Positions 23,794 through 32,372 of a stretch of DNA of 35,308 bases are shown here, piece after piece (position 1 is the first letter of the stretch; every line of letters begins with the position of its first letter). The translations under genes were made by a program, and so were the position numbers. Source of the stretch: Clostridiales bacterium (GTDB taxonomy: Bacteria > Bacillota > Clostridia > Saccharofermentanales > Saccharofermentanaceae); assembly GCA_017620475.1 (NCBI GenBank), contig JAFZQI010000008.1, positions 1 through 35,308 of the forward strand, written 5' to 3'. Below the pieces are notes generated by a model. The model did not search any database, was not told the origin of the DNA, and worked only from the letters and a program-made list of their open reading frames with translations.

Positions 23794-24406
23794 GTTATCC
23801 TTAACGAGGATCATTCTGGTTCCTTTCATTTTGTTGTTTATGCTCCCGATCCATATCGGATCCTGGGAACCTGTTTCATGGAATCAGTTCATCGGTGAGC
23901 ACGGTATGCTTGTCGCCGCGATCCTTTTTGTTATTGCTTCCATTACTGATCTGGTTGACGGTAAGATCGCCAGAAAGTATAACCTGATCACGAATCTTGG
24001 TAAGTTTCTGGATTCTCTTGCAGATAAGATGCTGGTGATCTCCGTTCTGATCGCACTTGTTGATCTCAACCGTATATCCGCAGTATGGGTATGTATCATC
24101 GTTCTTCGTGAGTTCGCCGTGACCGGTATCCGTATGCTTGCCAGCGCGCAGGGCGTGGTGATGGCGGCGAAGATGATCGGGAAGATCAAGACCGTTACCC
24201 AGATGATTGCGATCACATATCTGATGTTCGAGTCTACGGTCGTCAAGATCATTCATGCTATCGTAGCTTCCTGGAGTGTAACGGATATCACATTTGTCGT
24301 GGAGACCATCGGCAATGTTTTCTTCCTTGTTTCCGTAGTGATGACAGTGATCTCCGGCATGGATTATCTGCTGAAAAATCTGAAATATTTTAACGAAAAG
24401 CAATAA
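23777..24406 (+). CDS. pgsA: CDP-diacylglycerol-glycerol-3-phosphate 3-phosphatidyltransferase
   Basis: Makes phosphatidylglycerophosphate, the committed step to phosphatidylglycerol, in the cytoplasmic membrane. The 209-residue protein carries the complete CDP-alcohol phosphotransferase motif DGxxARx8GxxxDxxxD (from DGKIARK near residue 60 to FLDSLADK). It starts with the typical MNLPNKLSLTRIILVPF and has several transmembrane segments. It starts inside the end of rimO (17-base overlap), a common arrangement in Clostridia. A short AT-rich palindrome (24410-24424) follows but is too weak to call a terminator. Confidence 0.95.
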   Translation: MNLPNKLSLTRIILVPFILLFMLPIHIGSWEPVSWNQFIGEHGMLVAAILFVIASITDLVDGKIARKYNLITNLGKFLDSLADKMLVISVLIALVDLNRISAVWVCIIVLREFAVTGIRMLASAQGVVMAAKMIGKIKTVTQMIAITYLMFESTVVKIIHAIVASWSVTDITFVVETIGNVFFLVSVVMTVISGMDYLLKNLKYFNEKQ

Positions 24407-24452
24407 TTGTTTTGAAATTCAAAATATTTTCTGAAAATCTTGGATTTGTGTA

Positions 24453-24480
24453 TTGACATTTTATATCTCTTCGATTAAAA
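24453..24480 (+). promoter_or_regulatory. Probable acpP promoter
   Basis: A perfect TTGACA (24453-24458) lies in an AT-rich stretch, 69 bases before acpP. The best -10 at a normal distance is poor (TTAAAA, 24475-24480). The -35 is convincing; the -10 is not. Confidence 0.45.
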
Positions 24481-24526
24481 ACATATATGAAGATTGCAAA
24501 TGGCAATTTGACAGGAGGTTAATAAT

Positions 24527-24766
24527 ATGTCATCTGATTCTGTATTTGAAAGTGTAAAGTCGATTCTTGTTGATCAATTGAATATTTCTGAAGATAGTGT
24601 ACAGATGGATTCTCTCTTCGTAGATGATCTGAATGCGGATTCCCTGGATATGGTTGAGCTGGTTATGGCCATGGAGCAGGAGTTCAACATCTCCATCCCG
24701 GACGAAGAAGCAGAGCGCATTAAGACTGTTGGCGATGCTGTAGAGTTCATCAAGAGCAAGATGTAA
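24527..24766 (+). CDS. acpP: Acyl carrier protein
   Basis: A 79-residue acidic carrier that holds growing fatty acyl chains on a 4'-phosphopantetheine arm. The attachment site is Ser39 in [15 protein letters not shown], with the usual helix pattern and [20 protein letters not shown] after it. The ribosome site AGGAGG is well placed. It stands alone between pgsA and rnc with its own terminator, instead of in a fab operon; acpP next to rnc and smc is nevertheless a classical Gram-positive order. Confidence 0.97.
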   Translation: MSSDSVFESVKSILVDQLNISEDSVQMDSLFVDDLNADSLDMVELVMAMEQEFNISIPDEEAERIKTVGDAVEFIKSKM

Positions 24767-24787
24767 TAGATTTTACTTTTAAAACAG

Positions 24788-24828
24788 AGGGACTGTTTCC
24801 GTATAGGGAGACGGTCCCTTATTTTTTT
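24788..24828 (+). terminator. Intrinsic terminator after acpP
   Basis: A 13-bp stem with two G-T pairs (24788-24800 with 24807-24819), loop GTATAG, and a seven-T tract at 24822-24828. Confidence 0.92.
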
Positions 24829-24856
24829 GCTACAGAACAGGTTTTTTTGCTATACT
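24827..24856 (+). promoter_or_regulatory. rnc promoter
   Basis: TTGCTA (24827-24832) and TATACT (24851-24856) are 18 bases apart, with TGC just before the -10. Transcription would start near 24863, which makes the in-frame TTG at 24867 an unlikely start and supports ATG 24885. Confidence 0.6.
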
Positions 24857-24884
24857 GATATTAGATTTGGATAGGGTGTGGGTA

Positions 24885-25592
24885 ATGGAAAGAAAGTATT
24901 CGCAACAACATGAAAAACTGGAGAAGGCTCTGGGGTACTCTTTTACGAATAAGGATCATCTTCTCCTTGCTTTGACGCACTCTACTTATGCTTATGAACA
25001 TCGAAAACTGGGTGTGGTTTCCAATCAGAGACTGGAATTTCTCGGGGATGCGATCCTCGATTTCATCATCGGTGAAGAAATATATAAGAGCAAGTCTTCG
25101 TGGGATGAAGGTAAGCTTTCGAAGACGAGGGCTCTGGTGGTCTGTGAGAAGACACTTTCGAAAGTTGCTGAAGAGCTCCTCGTCGGGAATCTTCTTTTTC
25201 TGGGAAAAGGAGAAGAAGGAACCGGCGGAAGAGAGAAGATATCTACACTTGCGGACACGATGGAGTCGCTGTTTGCCGCCATTTATCTGGATGGAGGATT
25301 CGATGCTGCTAAGGAAGTGATCCTGCGATGCCTGCGTCCTTATATTGACCAGGCGCTTCATGGTGAATTGATATTTGATTATAAGAGCCGTCTTCTGGAG
25401 AAAGCACAGATGAAGAATGATCCGCACCGGGTTCTTTTCGATGTGGTAAGAGAAGATGGTCCGGTACATGACCGGGTTTTTGAAGTGGCTGTCCTGATCG
25501 ACGGTCAGGAAGTGGTTCGTGCCGAGGGAAGAAGTAAGAAACAGGCGGAGCAGGAAGCTTCTCGTCTGGCACTGGAGATATGGAAGCAGTAA
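24885..25592 (+). CDS. rnc: Ribonuclease III
   Basis: Cleaves double-stranded RNA, maturing rRNA and some mRNAs. The 235-residue protein has the catalytic signature RLEFLGDAILDFIIGEEIY (about residues 49-67). A second acidic pair is in DTMESLFAAIYLDGG, and a C-terminal double-stranded RNA binding domain (about 162-233) contains HDRVFEVAVLIDGQEV and GRSKKQAEQEAS. The ribosome site before ATG 24885 is weak (GGGTGTGGG). It is the first gene of the rnc-smc-ftsY region. Confidence 0.95.
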   Translation: MERKYSQQHEKLEKALGYSFTNKDHLLLALTHSTYAYEHRKLGVVSNQRLEFLGDAILDFIIGEEIYKSKSSWDEGKLSKTRALVVCEKTLSKVAEELLVGNLLFLGKGEEGTGGREKISTLADTMESLFAAIYLDGGFDAAKEVILRCLRPYIDQALHGELIFDYKSRLLEKAQMKNDPHRVLFDVVREDGPVHDRVFEVAVLIDGQEVVRAEGRSKKQAEQEASRLALEIWKQ

Positions 25593-25669
25593 GCCTTCTT
25601 TATGCTAGACCCTCTTATATATATTAAAATAGTGGAATCGTAGAGACTTCTGTTTTGATTCTACAGTTG

Positions 25670-25678
25670 TGTTATAAT
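25670..25678 (+). promoter_or_regulatory. Extended -10 promoter for smc
   Basis: TGT followed by a perfect TATAAT (25673-25678), 32 bases before the smc ATG. There is no convincing -35 at the right distance. Confidence 0.55.
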
Positions 25679-25710
25679 GTAACTTCAAGATTAAAGAAGC
25701 GAGATAGTTC

Positions 25711-28700
25711 ATGCATCTGAAAAAACTGGAAATCCAAGGGTTTAAGTCATTTCCCGAATATACTCTTATCGAGTTTGATAAGGGAATGACGGCGATCGTA
25801 GGTCCGAACGGAAGCGGTAAGAGCAACGTGACGGATGCGATCCGCTGGGTGCTGGGCGAACAAAGCGTGAAAACGCTTCGCGGCTCGAAAATGGAGGATG
25901 TTATCTTTAATGGCACCCAGTCCAGAAGAGCCTTGAATTTCGCGGAAGTTTCCATGACTTTAGATAATTCCGACGGTATTCTTCCGATTGAGTATTATGA
26001 AGTGCAGATCACAAGACGCCTTTACCGTTCCGGAGAAAGTGAGTATCAGATCAATCATGTGAATTGCCGCATGAAGGATATTCTGCAGCTTTTCATGGAC
26101 ACGGGTCTTGGTAAAGACGGTTATTCCATTATCGGTCAGGGGCGCGTGGATGATATCCTTTCCACGAAGTCCGAAGACCGCCGTAAAGTTCTGGAAGAAG
26201 CCTCCGGTATCGTAAAGTTTAAGACGCGTAAGGAGGAATCAGAACGTAAACTGGCTTCTGCCGAGCAGAATCTGGTTCGTATCAACGATATTCTGTCGGA
26301 ACTTTCAAATCAGATCGGCCCTCTTTCGGAACAGGCGGAAAAAGCCAAGAAATACCATCTTCTGTATGACGAATGGAAGAAAGACGATATCGCGGTCATT
26401 TTGCAGATGATCGACAGGAATAAAGCGTTCCTGGATTCCAGTAGCGAGGAGAGATCTTCTCTGGATAAGGCCATAAGGGATCAGGAAGACCTGGTCATGA
26501 AGATCCGTGCGGAAAACCGGGAACTGACGGAAAGATCGGCCGCTCTTGAGGAAGAAATCGAGAATACCCGTCAGGAAAGATCGGATGTTTCAGAGAAGAT
26601 CCACGAGATCAACAGCCAGATGTTGCTGCTTAAGGAACGCCACGATCAGCTTTTGAACCGGATCCGTGCCGCAGAAGGTTCGGATGAGGAACATGCAAAT
26701 GAGATCGAAAGGATCGATGAAGAGATCTCATCGGCCAAAGAGCAGATCGGAAAACTGGAGCAGGAGAAGTCAAATCTTTCCGGCGAACTGGGAAATATTG
26801 AAACGTCCTATCAGGCACTTATGGATAAGCTGTCCTCGACGCAGGCCAAGCAGACCGAGCTTCGTAAACGGATCGATATGTTGACGGAAGAAGTATATGA
26901 GACCCGGGAGATGGTTTCCAACCTTTCTGCGGACATGATGGTCAAGGAGGCCCGGATCAAATCCCTGTCAGAAGATCGCATGCTGATGATCTCCGAACGG
27001 GATGAGGCACATAAGAAGAGATCCGCTGCAGATGCCGATCTGAAACAGGCACTGACAGAAGCGGCGGAACTGGCATCCCAGGTGTCCGAGAAGCAGCTTG
27101 AATTGGCGCAGATGCGCCAAAAAGAGAACGACTTTGCTTCCGATCTTGAAGGAAAGCAGAGACTCCTTTCAAATGTTGAATACAGCATCAAGACGCTGGA
27201 AAACCTGGAAAAGAGCCGTGAGGGTTATCAGGAATCCGTGCGCCGCCTTTTGGCAAGTACGGATAAGGAGCCGGCATTGTCTTCTAAGGTCATCGGTATT
27301 CTGGGTGAACTTCTGAAGGTGGATAAAGAATATGAGACGGCGATCGAAATCGCGCTGGGAAATTCCGTGCATAATGTGGTGACGCAGAACGATAAAGATG
27401 CATCGCTTCTGATCGATCACCTGAAGGAGAATAAACTCGGCCGCGTGACGTTCCTGCCGATCGATTCGATCCGTCCGCGTCTTCTCGAAGAGAATTACCT
27501 GCGGGATGCAAAGCGTTCCAGGGGGTATATCGGTCTTGCTTCAGAACTTGTGGAAACACGATCTGATCTTCACGATATTATCGAGAACCTTCTTGGCAGG
27601 ATCGTGGTAGTGGATACGCTGGATAACGGTATCGTCATGGCCAAGGCGGCCCGATACGCGTACCGTGTTGTTTCGCTTTCGGGCGATGTGGTCAATCCCG
27701 GCGGTTCCCTTACGGGCGGAAGCATCAACCGTAAAGGAAGCAATCTTCTCAGCCGTTCCCGCGAACTGGATGATTTCCGTCATAAACACGATGTCCTTGA
27801 ACGTGAGATTGCGAAACTGGAGGCCCAGAGACAGGACTTTGACATTGAGATCAAAGAAGTCGCCAGACAGCAGATGGCGCTGGAGGAGAAGCTTCAGGGA
27901 ACCAATCTCAACCGCATCCGCGTAGAAAGTGCTTTTGCCGCGGCGGAAGAAGAGTATAAGAAATCCCTCGATCGTATTTCCTCCGTGGAAAAAGAACTGG
28001 AAACGATTTCGGCATCGAAGCTTTCGTCATCCTCGGATCTTGAGGAGGCGAAGCAGGTGATTGAAGAACGTGAGATCGAACTTGCGGAATTGAAGGAGAA
28101 GATCAGTTCTTCATCGGATACTGTGGAACAGGATCAGAACGATCTTGAGCATCTTCGCGGCCAGATCAGTGATCTGAGAGTCCGGATCGAAGGGGTTAAC
28201 GGTACGATCGCGACGACTTCCGAGAAGATCCGTATGTTCGAAAATGAGAAACAGAGAAACCAGGATGATCTTGAGCGTCTGAAGCAGGACCGTGAACAGG
28301 CGAAGGCGGACTGCGAGAAGATCAAGAAGGATTTCGAGGAACAGGCATCCTTTAAGGAAGCACTTAAGGAAGAGGACGAGAAGTACGAGCAGAAGATCCG
28401 CGGGATCCTTCAGGAGAAGGAAGAACTGGAAGGCCGTCTTACCGGATTCTTCGATAATGTTACGGCGGCGACCCAGAAACTCAGTTCTCTTCAGACGGAG
28501 CAGACGAAACTGGAAAGCAAGCTGGAACGCTATGAACTCGAGGTGGATGACTGTAAGAACCGCCTGTGGGAGAACCACGAACTGACATATGACAACGCTT
28601 CGGAGTACCGGATGCAGATCGATAATCTTCCGGCCATGCAAAGACGGATCAATGAACTGCGTTCACAAATCAAGGAGATCGGCGCGGTCAATGTCAACGC

Positions 28701-29277
28701 GGTGGAAGAGTATCAGAAGATCAATGAGCGCTATGAGTTTATGTGTGCGCAGCGGGATGATATCGAGAAGGCAAAATCCGACCTGCAGAAGGTTATTGAG
28801 GACTTGATCGCGGAGATGAAACAGCAGTTCATGGCACATTTTACGCAGATCAACGAGAACTTCAAGACGGTGTTCTCCGATCTCTTTAATGGAGGTACGG
28901 CGGAGATCCTTCTTGAGAATGAGGAAGATGTTCTTAACTGCGGTATCGACATTAAGGCGCAGCCTCCGGGAAAGAAACTGCAGAGTTTGTCGCTTCTTTC
29001 CGGTGGAGAGCGATGCCTCACGGCGATTGCGCTTTTGTTTGCGATATTGCAGCTTCGTCCGTCTCCGTTCTGCGTACTTGACGAGGTCGAGGCGGCGCTC
29101 GATGATGCGAACGTCAACCGTTTCACGGACTTCGTACGGCGTTACTGTGTGAAGTCACAGTTCATCCTCGTTACGCACCGTAAAGGTACGATGGAGGCCT
29201 GTGACCGTATGTATGGTGTCACGATGCAGGAACGCGGTATTTCTAAGATCCTTTCGATGAGACTGAGCGAGACGTGA
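25711..29277 (+). CDS. smc: Chromosome segregation protein SMC
   Basis: A 1188-residue SMC ATPase of full length that dimerises, works with ScpA/ScpB and compacts and segregates the chromosome. Walker A is GPNGSGKSN (about residues 31-39). Two long coiled-coil arms (about 170-510 and 680-1020) flank a hinge (about 520-670, with VIGILGELLKVDKEYETAIEIALG and GGSLTGGSIN). The C-terminal head has the ABC signature LSLLSGGERCLTAIAL and Walker B PFCVLDEVEAALDDANV. The ribosome site is weak. A 118-base gap separates it from rnc. Confidence 0.97.
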   Translation: MHLKKLEIQGFKSFPEYTLIEFDKGMTAIVGPNGSGKSNVTDAIRWVLGEQSVKTLRGSKMEDVIFNGTQSRRALNFAEVSMTLDNSDGILPIEYYEVQITRRLYRSGESEYQINHVNCRMKDILQLFMDTGLGKDGYSIIGQGRVDDILSTKSEDRRKVLEEASGIVKFKTRKEESERKLASAEQNLVRINDILSELSNQIGPLSEQAEKAKKYHLLYDEWKKDDIAVILQMIDRNKAFLDSSSEERSSLDKAIRDQEDLVMKIRAENRELTERSAALEEEIENTRQERSDVSEKIHEINSQMLLLKERHDQLLNRIRAAEGSDEEHANEIERIDEEISSAKEQIGKLEQEKSNLSGELGNIETSYQALMDKLSSTQAKQTELRKRIDMLTEEVYETREMVSNLSADMMVKEARIKSLSEDRMLMISERDEAHKKRSAADADLKQALTEAAELASQVSEKQLELAQMRQKENDFASDLEGKQRLLSNVEYSIKTLENLEKSREGYQESVRRLLASTDKEPALSSKVIGILGELLKVDKEYETAIEIALGNSVHNVVTQNDKDASLLIDHLKENKLGRVTFLPIDSIRPRLLEENYLRDAKRSRGYIGLASELVETRSDLHDIIENLLGRIVVVDTLDNGIVMAKAARYAYRVVSLSGDVVNPGGSLTGGSINRKGSNLLSRSRELDDFRHKHDVLEREIAKLEAQRQDFDIEIKEVARQQMALEEKLQGTNLNRIRVESAFAAAEEEYKKSLDRISSVEKELETISASKLSSSSDLEEAKQVIEEREIELAELKEKISSSSDTVEQDQNDLEHLRGQISDLRVRIEGVNGTIATTSEKIRMFENEKQRNQDDLERLKQDREQAKADCEKIKKDFEEQASFKEALKEEDEKYEQKIRGILQEKEELEGRLTGFFDNVTAATQKLSSLQTEQTKLESKLERYELEVDDCKNRLWENHELTYDNASEYRMQIDNLPAMQRRINELRSQIKEIGAVNVNAVEEYQKINERYEFMCAQRDDIEKAKSDLQKVIEDLIAEMKQQFMAHFTQINENFKTVFSDLFNGGTAEILLENEEDVLNCGIDIKAQPPGKKLQSLSLLSGGERCLTAIALLFAILQLRPSPFCVLDEVEAALDDANVNRFTDFVRRYCVKSQFILVTHRKGTMEACDRMYGVTMQERGISKILSMRLSET

Positions 29278-29315
29278 TCGGTTCCGGCTTTTCGGTTTTG
29301 TATCTGAAGGCTTCG

Positions 29316-29324
29316 TGTTAGAAT
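29316..29324 (+). promoter_or_regulatory. Possible ftsY promoter (extended -10)
   Basis: TGTTAGAAT, identical to the tRNA-Pro -10 context, lies 29 bases before ftsY. No strong -35 accompanies it. Confidence 0.45.
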
Positions 29325-29352
29325 AAAGGAAAGATGTAATAAGGAGTCAGAT

Positions 29353-30264
29353 ATGGGTTTATTTGATGCTTTTAAGAGGGGACTGGCTAAGACCAGAAAT
29401 TTCGTCTCCGAAGGGATTACGAAGATCTCTGCGTCTATGGGGCGCTTTGATGAGGATATGCTTGATGATCTGGAAGCGCTTCTTGTCCAGGCAGACTGCG
29501 GCGTGGGCGCGAGTCTGGATATTATGGATGAGGTAAGAGACTCGATTAAGAAGACCGGCGACGACAGTAAGGACGCCGTCGTACGTGTGGTCAGAAATAA
29601 GATGCTCGATATCCTGGGAGAAAAGAAGACCCTTAACATCGAAGAAAACAACCTGAATATCATCCTGATGGTAGGCGTTAACGGCACGGGAAAAACGACC
29701 ACGGCCGGAAAACTTTGCCTTCGATATAAAAAGATGGGAAAGAAAGTCATGCTCGCTGCAGCGGATACTTTCCGTGCGGCGGCGATCGAGCAGCTGGCGG
29801 CCTGGGGGGGTATGACGGATACGCATGTGATCTCCCATGAAGAAGGCTCGGATCCTGCGGCCGTCTGCTACGATGCGGTGCATTCTGCCATCGCAAAGCG
29901 TGCGGATGTATTGATCATCGACACCGCAGGAAGACTCCATAACAAGCAGAATCTCATGGATGAGCTCAGCAAGATATGCCGTGTCATCGAGCGGGAGGCT
30001 CCGTCGGCGAATACGCAGGCACTGCTGATCATCGACGCAACGACCGGCCAGAATGCCGTAATCCAGGCGGAAGTATTCAGTAAGGCCGTGAAGATCTCGG
30101 GTATCGGTATTACCAAGCTCGACGGAAGTGCCAAGGGCGGTGTGGCCATTGCTGTGGCATATTCGACCAAAGCGCCGATCTTCCTTGCCGGCCTTGGTGA
30201 AAGTGCGGAAGATCTGGTGGACTTTGATCCGGAGATCTTTGTTGATTCACTTCTTCCTCAGTAA
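29353..30264 (+). CDS. ftsY: Signal recognition particle receptor FtsY
   Basis: The membrane-associated GTPase that docks Ffh-ribosome complexes at the translocon. The 303-residue protein has a short N-terminus without the long acidic A domain of E. coli (typical of Gram-positives), a helical N domain (about 1-85), and the G domain. Its motifs are G1 GVNGTGKTTT (about 108), the AADTFRAAAIEQL insertion-box segment, G3 DTAGRLHNK (about 190) and G4 TKLDGSAKGG (about 254). AAGGAG precedes ATG 29353. Two very long hairpins follow in the gap before ylxM. Confidence 0.97.
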   Translation: MGLFDAFKRGLAKTRNFVSEGITKISASMGRFDEDMLDDLEALLVQADCGVGASLDIMDEVRDSIKKTGDDSKDAVVRVVRNKMLDILGEKKTLNIEENNLNIILMVGVNGTGKTTTAGKLCLRYKKMGKKVMLAAADTFRAAAIEQLAAWGGMTDTHVISHEEGSDPAAVCYDAVHSAIAKRADVLIIDTAGRLHNKQNLMDELSKICRVIEREAPSANTQALLIIDATTGQNAVIQAEVFSKAVKISGIGITKLDGSAKGGVAIAVAYSTKAPIFLAGLGESAEDLVDFDPEIFVDSLLPQ

Positions 30265-30266
30265 TT

Positions 30267-30350
30267 AAGCGAAAAGGAGTATTTCTCCGCGGCTCGGACG
30301 GTTTGCTAACGCAAAACTCGCCGCTTGAGAAATCTCCTTTTCGCTTTTAT
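30267..30350 (+). terminator. Very long compound hairpin after ftsY, probable terminator
   Basis: A 13-bp perfect outer stem (30267-30279 with 30334-30346) continues, after a small bulge, into TTTCTC/GAGAAA (30282-30287 with 30327-30332). It then continues into GCGG/CCGC (30289-30292 with 30321-30324). A further small hairpin, TTTGC-TAAC-GCAAA, sits around 30302-30315. The 3' side ends in CGCTTTTATTG, a modest T tract. It begins 3 bases after the ftsY stop. It is far larger than an ordinary terminator and may have another role. Confidence 0.7.
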
Positions 30351-30356
30351 TGTTGA

Positions 30357-30426
30357 GAAAGAAAAAAGTTTCGATGCGCCTCCGCAGGGCGAAGCCCGAG
30401 GAACAGCGCGAGAAACTTTTTCTTTC
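30357..30426 (+). repeat. Second long compound hairpin in the ftsY-ylxM gap
   Basis: The outer arms 30357-30372 and 30412-30426 pair over 15 positions with one extra A (GAAAG, an A run, then GTTTC). Inside are GCGC/GCGC (30376-30379 with 30406-30409), with part of CCTC/GAGG stacking next to it. A GGGC-GAA-GCCC stem-loop (30387-30397) sits at the tip. It ends about 20 bases before the ylxM -35. It may be a terminator, a structured RNA or a palindromic repeat; no protein is encoded. Confidence 0.7.
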
Positions 30427-30445
30427 GCCTGACAAGTAAAAGTGC

Positions 30446-30474
30446 TTGACAGTTCTTCTGTTGTTTGGTATTCT
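30446..30474 (+). promoter_or_regulatory. Promoter for ylxM-ffh
   Basis: A perfect TTGACA (30446-30451), a 17-base spacer and TATTCT (30469-30474), with TGG directly before the -10. It is the strongest promoter in the right half and restarts transcription after the long hairpins. Confidence 0.75.
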
Positions 30475-30502
30475 CTTCTAGCGTGTGAAGGAGGGGACTT
30501 CT

Positions 30503-30823
30503 ATGGACAGCGTGAAAGTTTGTATGTTGCTTGATTTCTACGGGCAGCTTCTGACTGAACGGACCAGAGAGATCCTTGAACTTCGGTTCCAGGAGGATAT
30601 GTCTCTTGCGGAGATCGCAGAAGATCTCGGAATCAGCAGGCAGGCGGCGCACGATGCGATCCATCGCGGCGTGGATTCTCTTACGGAATACGAAGAGAAA
30701 CTGAAGCTGATCGAACGTTTCACACAGCAGAAGAAAATGATCAACAGTGCTTTTGCCGCACTGGAGGAACATAACGAGGAGCAGGCGAAGAAACTGCTTG
30801 CGACTTTGGTAGAGGAATTATAA
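30503..30823 (+). CDS. ylxM: YlxM-family helix-turn-helix protein (SRP-associated)
   Basis: A 106-residue protein of the UPF0122/YlxM (p13-like) family, encoded directly upstream of ffh in most Gram-positives and thought to influence SRP function. It has a sigma-70 region-4-like helix-turn-helix: LTERTREILELRFQEDMSLAEIAEDLGISRQAAHDAIHRGV (about residues 14-54). A helical C-terminus follows. ATG 30503 is preceded by GGAGGGG (30490-30496); an in-frame GTG at 30485 lies before that site. ffh starts 6 bases after the stop. Confidence 0.92.
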   Translation: MDSVKVCMLLDFYGQLLTERTREILELRFQEDMSLAEIAEDLGISRQAAHDAIHRGVDSLTEYEEKLKLIERFTQQKKMINSAFAALEEHNEEQAKKLLATLVEEL

Positions 30824-30829
30824 AGAAAC

Positions 30830-32212
30830 ATGTTTGAAAGCTTATCTTCAAAACTTCAGAACATTACCGCGAAGATGCGCGGCAGTGCGCGTGTTACGGA
30901 ATCAGACATCAAGGCCATGATGAAAGAGATCCGCATGGCGCTTCTTGAGGCGGATGTAAACTATTCTGTCGTTAAGGAGTTTGTGGCGGATATGTCCGAG
31001 AAGTGTAAGGGCGCGGATGTGATGAAGAGCCTGACACCGGGACAGCAGATCGTAAAGATCGTACACGAGTCTCTGGTGGAACTTCTGGGACAGACTTCAA
31101 GCAAATTGGCGGTCTCTCCTTCTGGCTTTACGGTGATCATGCTCTATGGTCTTCAGGGTGCCGGTAAGACGACAACTGCGGCAAAGCTTGCGAATATCCT
31201 GAAAAAGGGCGGCAAGCGTCCTTTGCTGCTTTCCCTTGACGTACATAGACCGGCCGCGGCCAAGCAGTTGGAAGTGCTGGCACAGAAGGTCGATGTACCG
31301 AGTTTTATTATGCCTGAGGAGAAAGATCCGATCGTGATCGCGAAAGCGGGTATCGATCGTGCGAAGTATCTTCTCTGTGATACGCTGATCGTCGATACCG
31401 CCGGCCGTATGACCGTAGATGAGGAACTCATGGATGAGCTCATTAAGATCGGCGATTACGTCAAGCCTCATGAGAAACTGCTTGTTGTGGATGCCATGAT
31501 CGGTCAGGAAGCCGTGGCGGTTGCCCAGAGCTTCGAAGATCGTATCGGTCTTGATGGTTTTATCATGACGAAGCTCGATGGTGATGCCAGAGGCGGTGCG
31601 GCGCTGTCGATCCGAAAGATGACCGGAAAGCCGATCAAGTATATCTGCGTAGGTGAGAAGGTCGAGAATATCGAGGAATTCTATCCGAACCGTATGGCGG
31701 ACCGTATCCTCGGCATGGGCGACGTTCTTTCTCTTATCGAAAAAGCGCAGCAGACCATCGACGAGGAAGAAGCGGCAAAGTCTGTGGAACGTATGCTCAG
31801 CAATACTTTCAACATGGACGACCTGCTTTCCCAGTTTGAACAGATCAAGAAGATGGGCTCCATGAAGGATGTCCTCGGTATGATCCCCGGTGCGGCCGGT
31901 AAGATCAAGGAAGAGGATATTGACGATAAGGTCATCGATATCAATATGGCGATCATCCGCTCCATGACGAAGAAGGAGCGCTGTGTACCGAATATCTTGA
32001 ATGCGAGCCGGAGAAAAAGGATCGCAGCCGGTTCGGGAACGACCGTGCAGCAGGTCAATCAGCTGATCCGTCAGTATGAGCAGACTTCGGAGATGATGAA
32101 GAAGTTCTCGAAGATGACGAAAGGCAAGAAGGGATTCGGCAGGATGCCGGGCATGGGAGGATTCCCGGGAATGGGCGGTAATCCTTTCGGAAAAGGAAAG
32201 TTCCCGTTCTGA
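30830..32212 (+). CDS. ffh: Signal recognition particle protein Ffh
   Basis: The SRP54 GTPase that binds signal sequences and 4.5S RNA and delivers nascent membrane proteins to FtsY. The 460-residue protein has the N domain (about 1-85) and G1 GLQGAGKTTTAAKL (about 107). It has the insertion box (LDVHRPAAAKQL), G3 DTAGRMTVDEELM (about 190) and G4 TKLDGDARGGA (about 247). The Met-rich M domain (about 300-440, with MGSMKDVLGMIPG and GSGTTVQQVNQLI) follows, then a flexible Gly/Met/Phe tail. It is co-transcribed with ylxM. Confidence 0.97.
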   Translation: MFESLSSKLQNITAKMRGSARVTESDIKAMMKEIRMALLEADVNYSVVKEFVADMSEKCKGADVMKSLTPGQQIVKIVHESLVELLGQTSSKLAVSPSGFTVIMLYGLQGAGKTTTAAKLANILKKGGKRPLLLSLDVHRPAAAKQLEVLAQKVDVPSFIMPEEKDPIVIAKAGIDRAKYLLCDTLIVDTAGRMTVDEELMDELIKIGDYVKPHEKLLVVDAMIGQEAVAVAQSFEDRIGLDGFIMTKLDGDARGGAALSIRKMTGKPIKYICVGEKVENIEEFYPNRMADRILGMGDVLSLIEKAQQTIDEEEAAKSVERMLSNTFNMDDLLSQFEQIKKMGSMKDVLGMIPGAAGKIKEEDIDDKVIDINMAIIRSMTKKERCVPNILNASRRKRIAAGSGTTVQQVNQLIRQYEQTSEMMKKFSKMTKGKKGFGRMPGMGGFPGMGGNPFGKGKFPF

Positions 32213-32258
32213 CGGGACGCGGGATCCGTTTTCGGTCCGCAAATAAATAAGATGTTCA

Positions 32259-32324
32259 CGCGAAAGAACTCGCCCCAGTGCTTTTCGAGAGGAATGCACT
32301 TTTGGAAAGCGGGGGCAATACGCG
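32259..32324 (+). promoter_or_regulatory. Structured leader in front of rpsP, candidate regulatory RNA
   Basis: The 160-base ffh-rpsP gap can fold in tiers: CGCG/CGCG (32259-32262 with 32321-32324), GCCCC/GGGGC (32272-32276 with 32312-32316) and AGTGC/GCACT (32277-32281 with 32296-32300). A competing pairing, GCTTTTC/GGAAAGC (32280-32286 with 32304-32310), excludes the last one. An upstream stem (32219-32240) lacks a T tract. No known riboswitch class is recognised. Confidence 0.4.
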
Positions 32325-32372
32325 AGAATATATAGAAAAAACATAAATGAATATTGCTAGGAGGAAAGAAAA

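Noticed and set aside
24410..24424. AT-rich palindrome TTTTGAA-A-TTCAAAA after pgsA as a terminator or lipid-regulator operator
   Set aside because: The stem is too weak for termination and does not match the FapR consensus I know.
30265..30430. SRP (4.5S) RNA gene between ftsY and ylxM
   Set aside because: The hairpins lack the conserved GGAAG/AGCAG internal loop region of SRP RNA.
32219..32240. Hairpin right after ffh as an intrinsic terminator
   Set aside because: The stem is interrupted and it is followed by AAATAAATAA, not a T tract.
31097..32344. Long open frame on the minus strand opposite ffh (about 415 codons)
   Set aside because: Its composition is a mirror of the ffh codons, with no start site or family motif; ffh on the other strand is certain.
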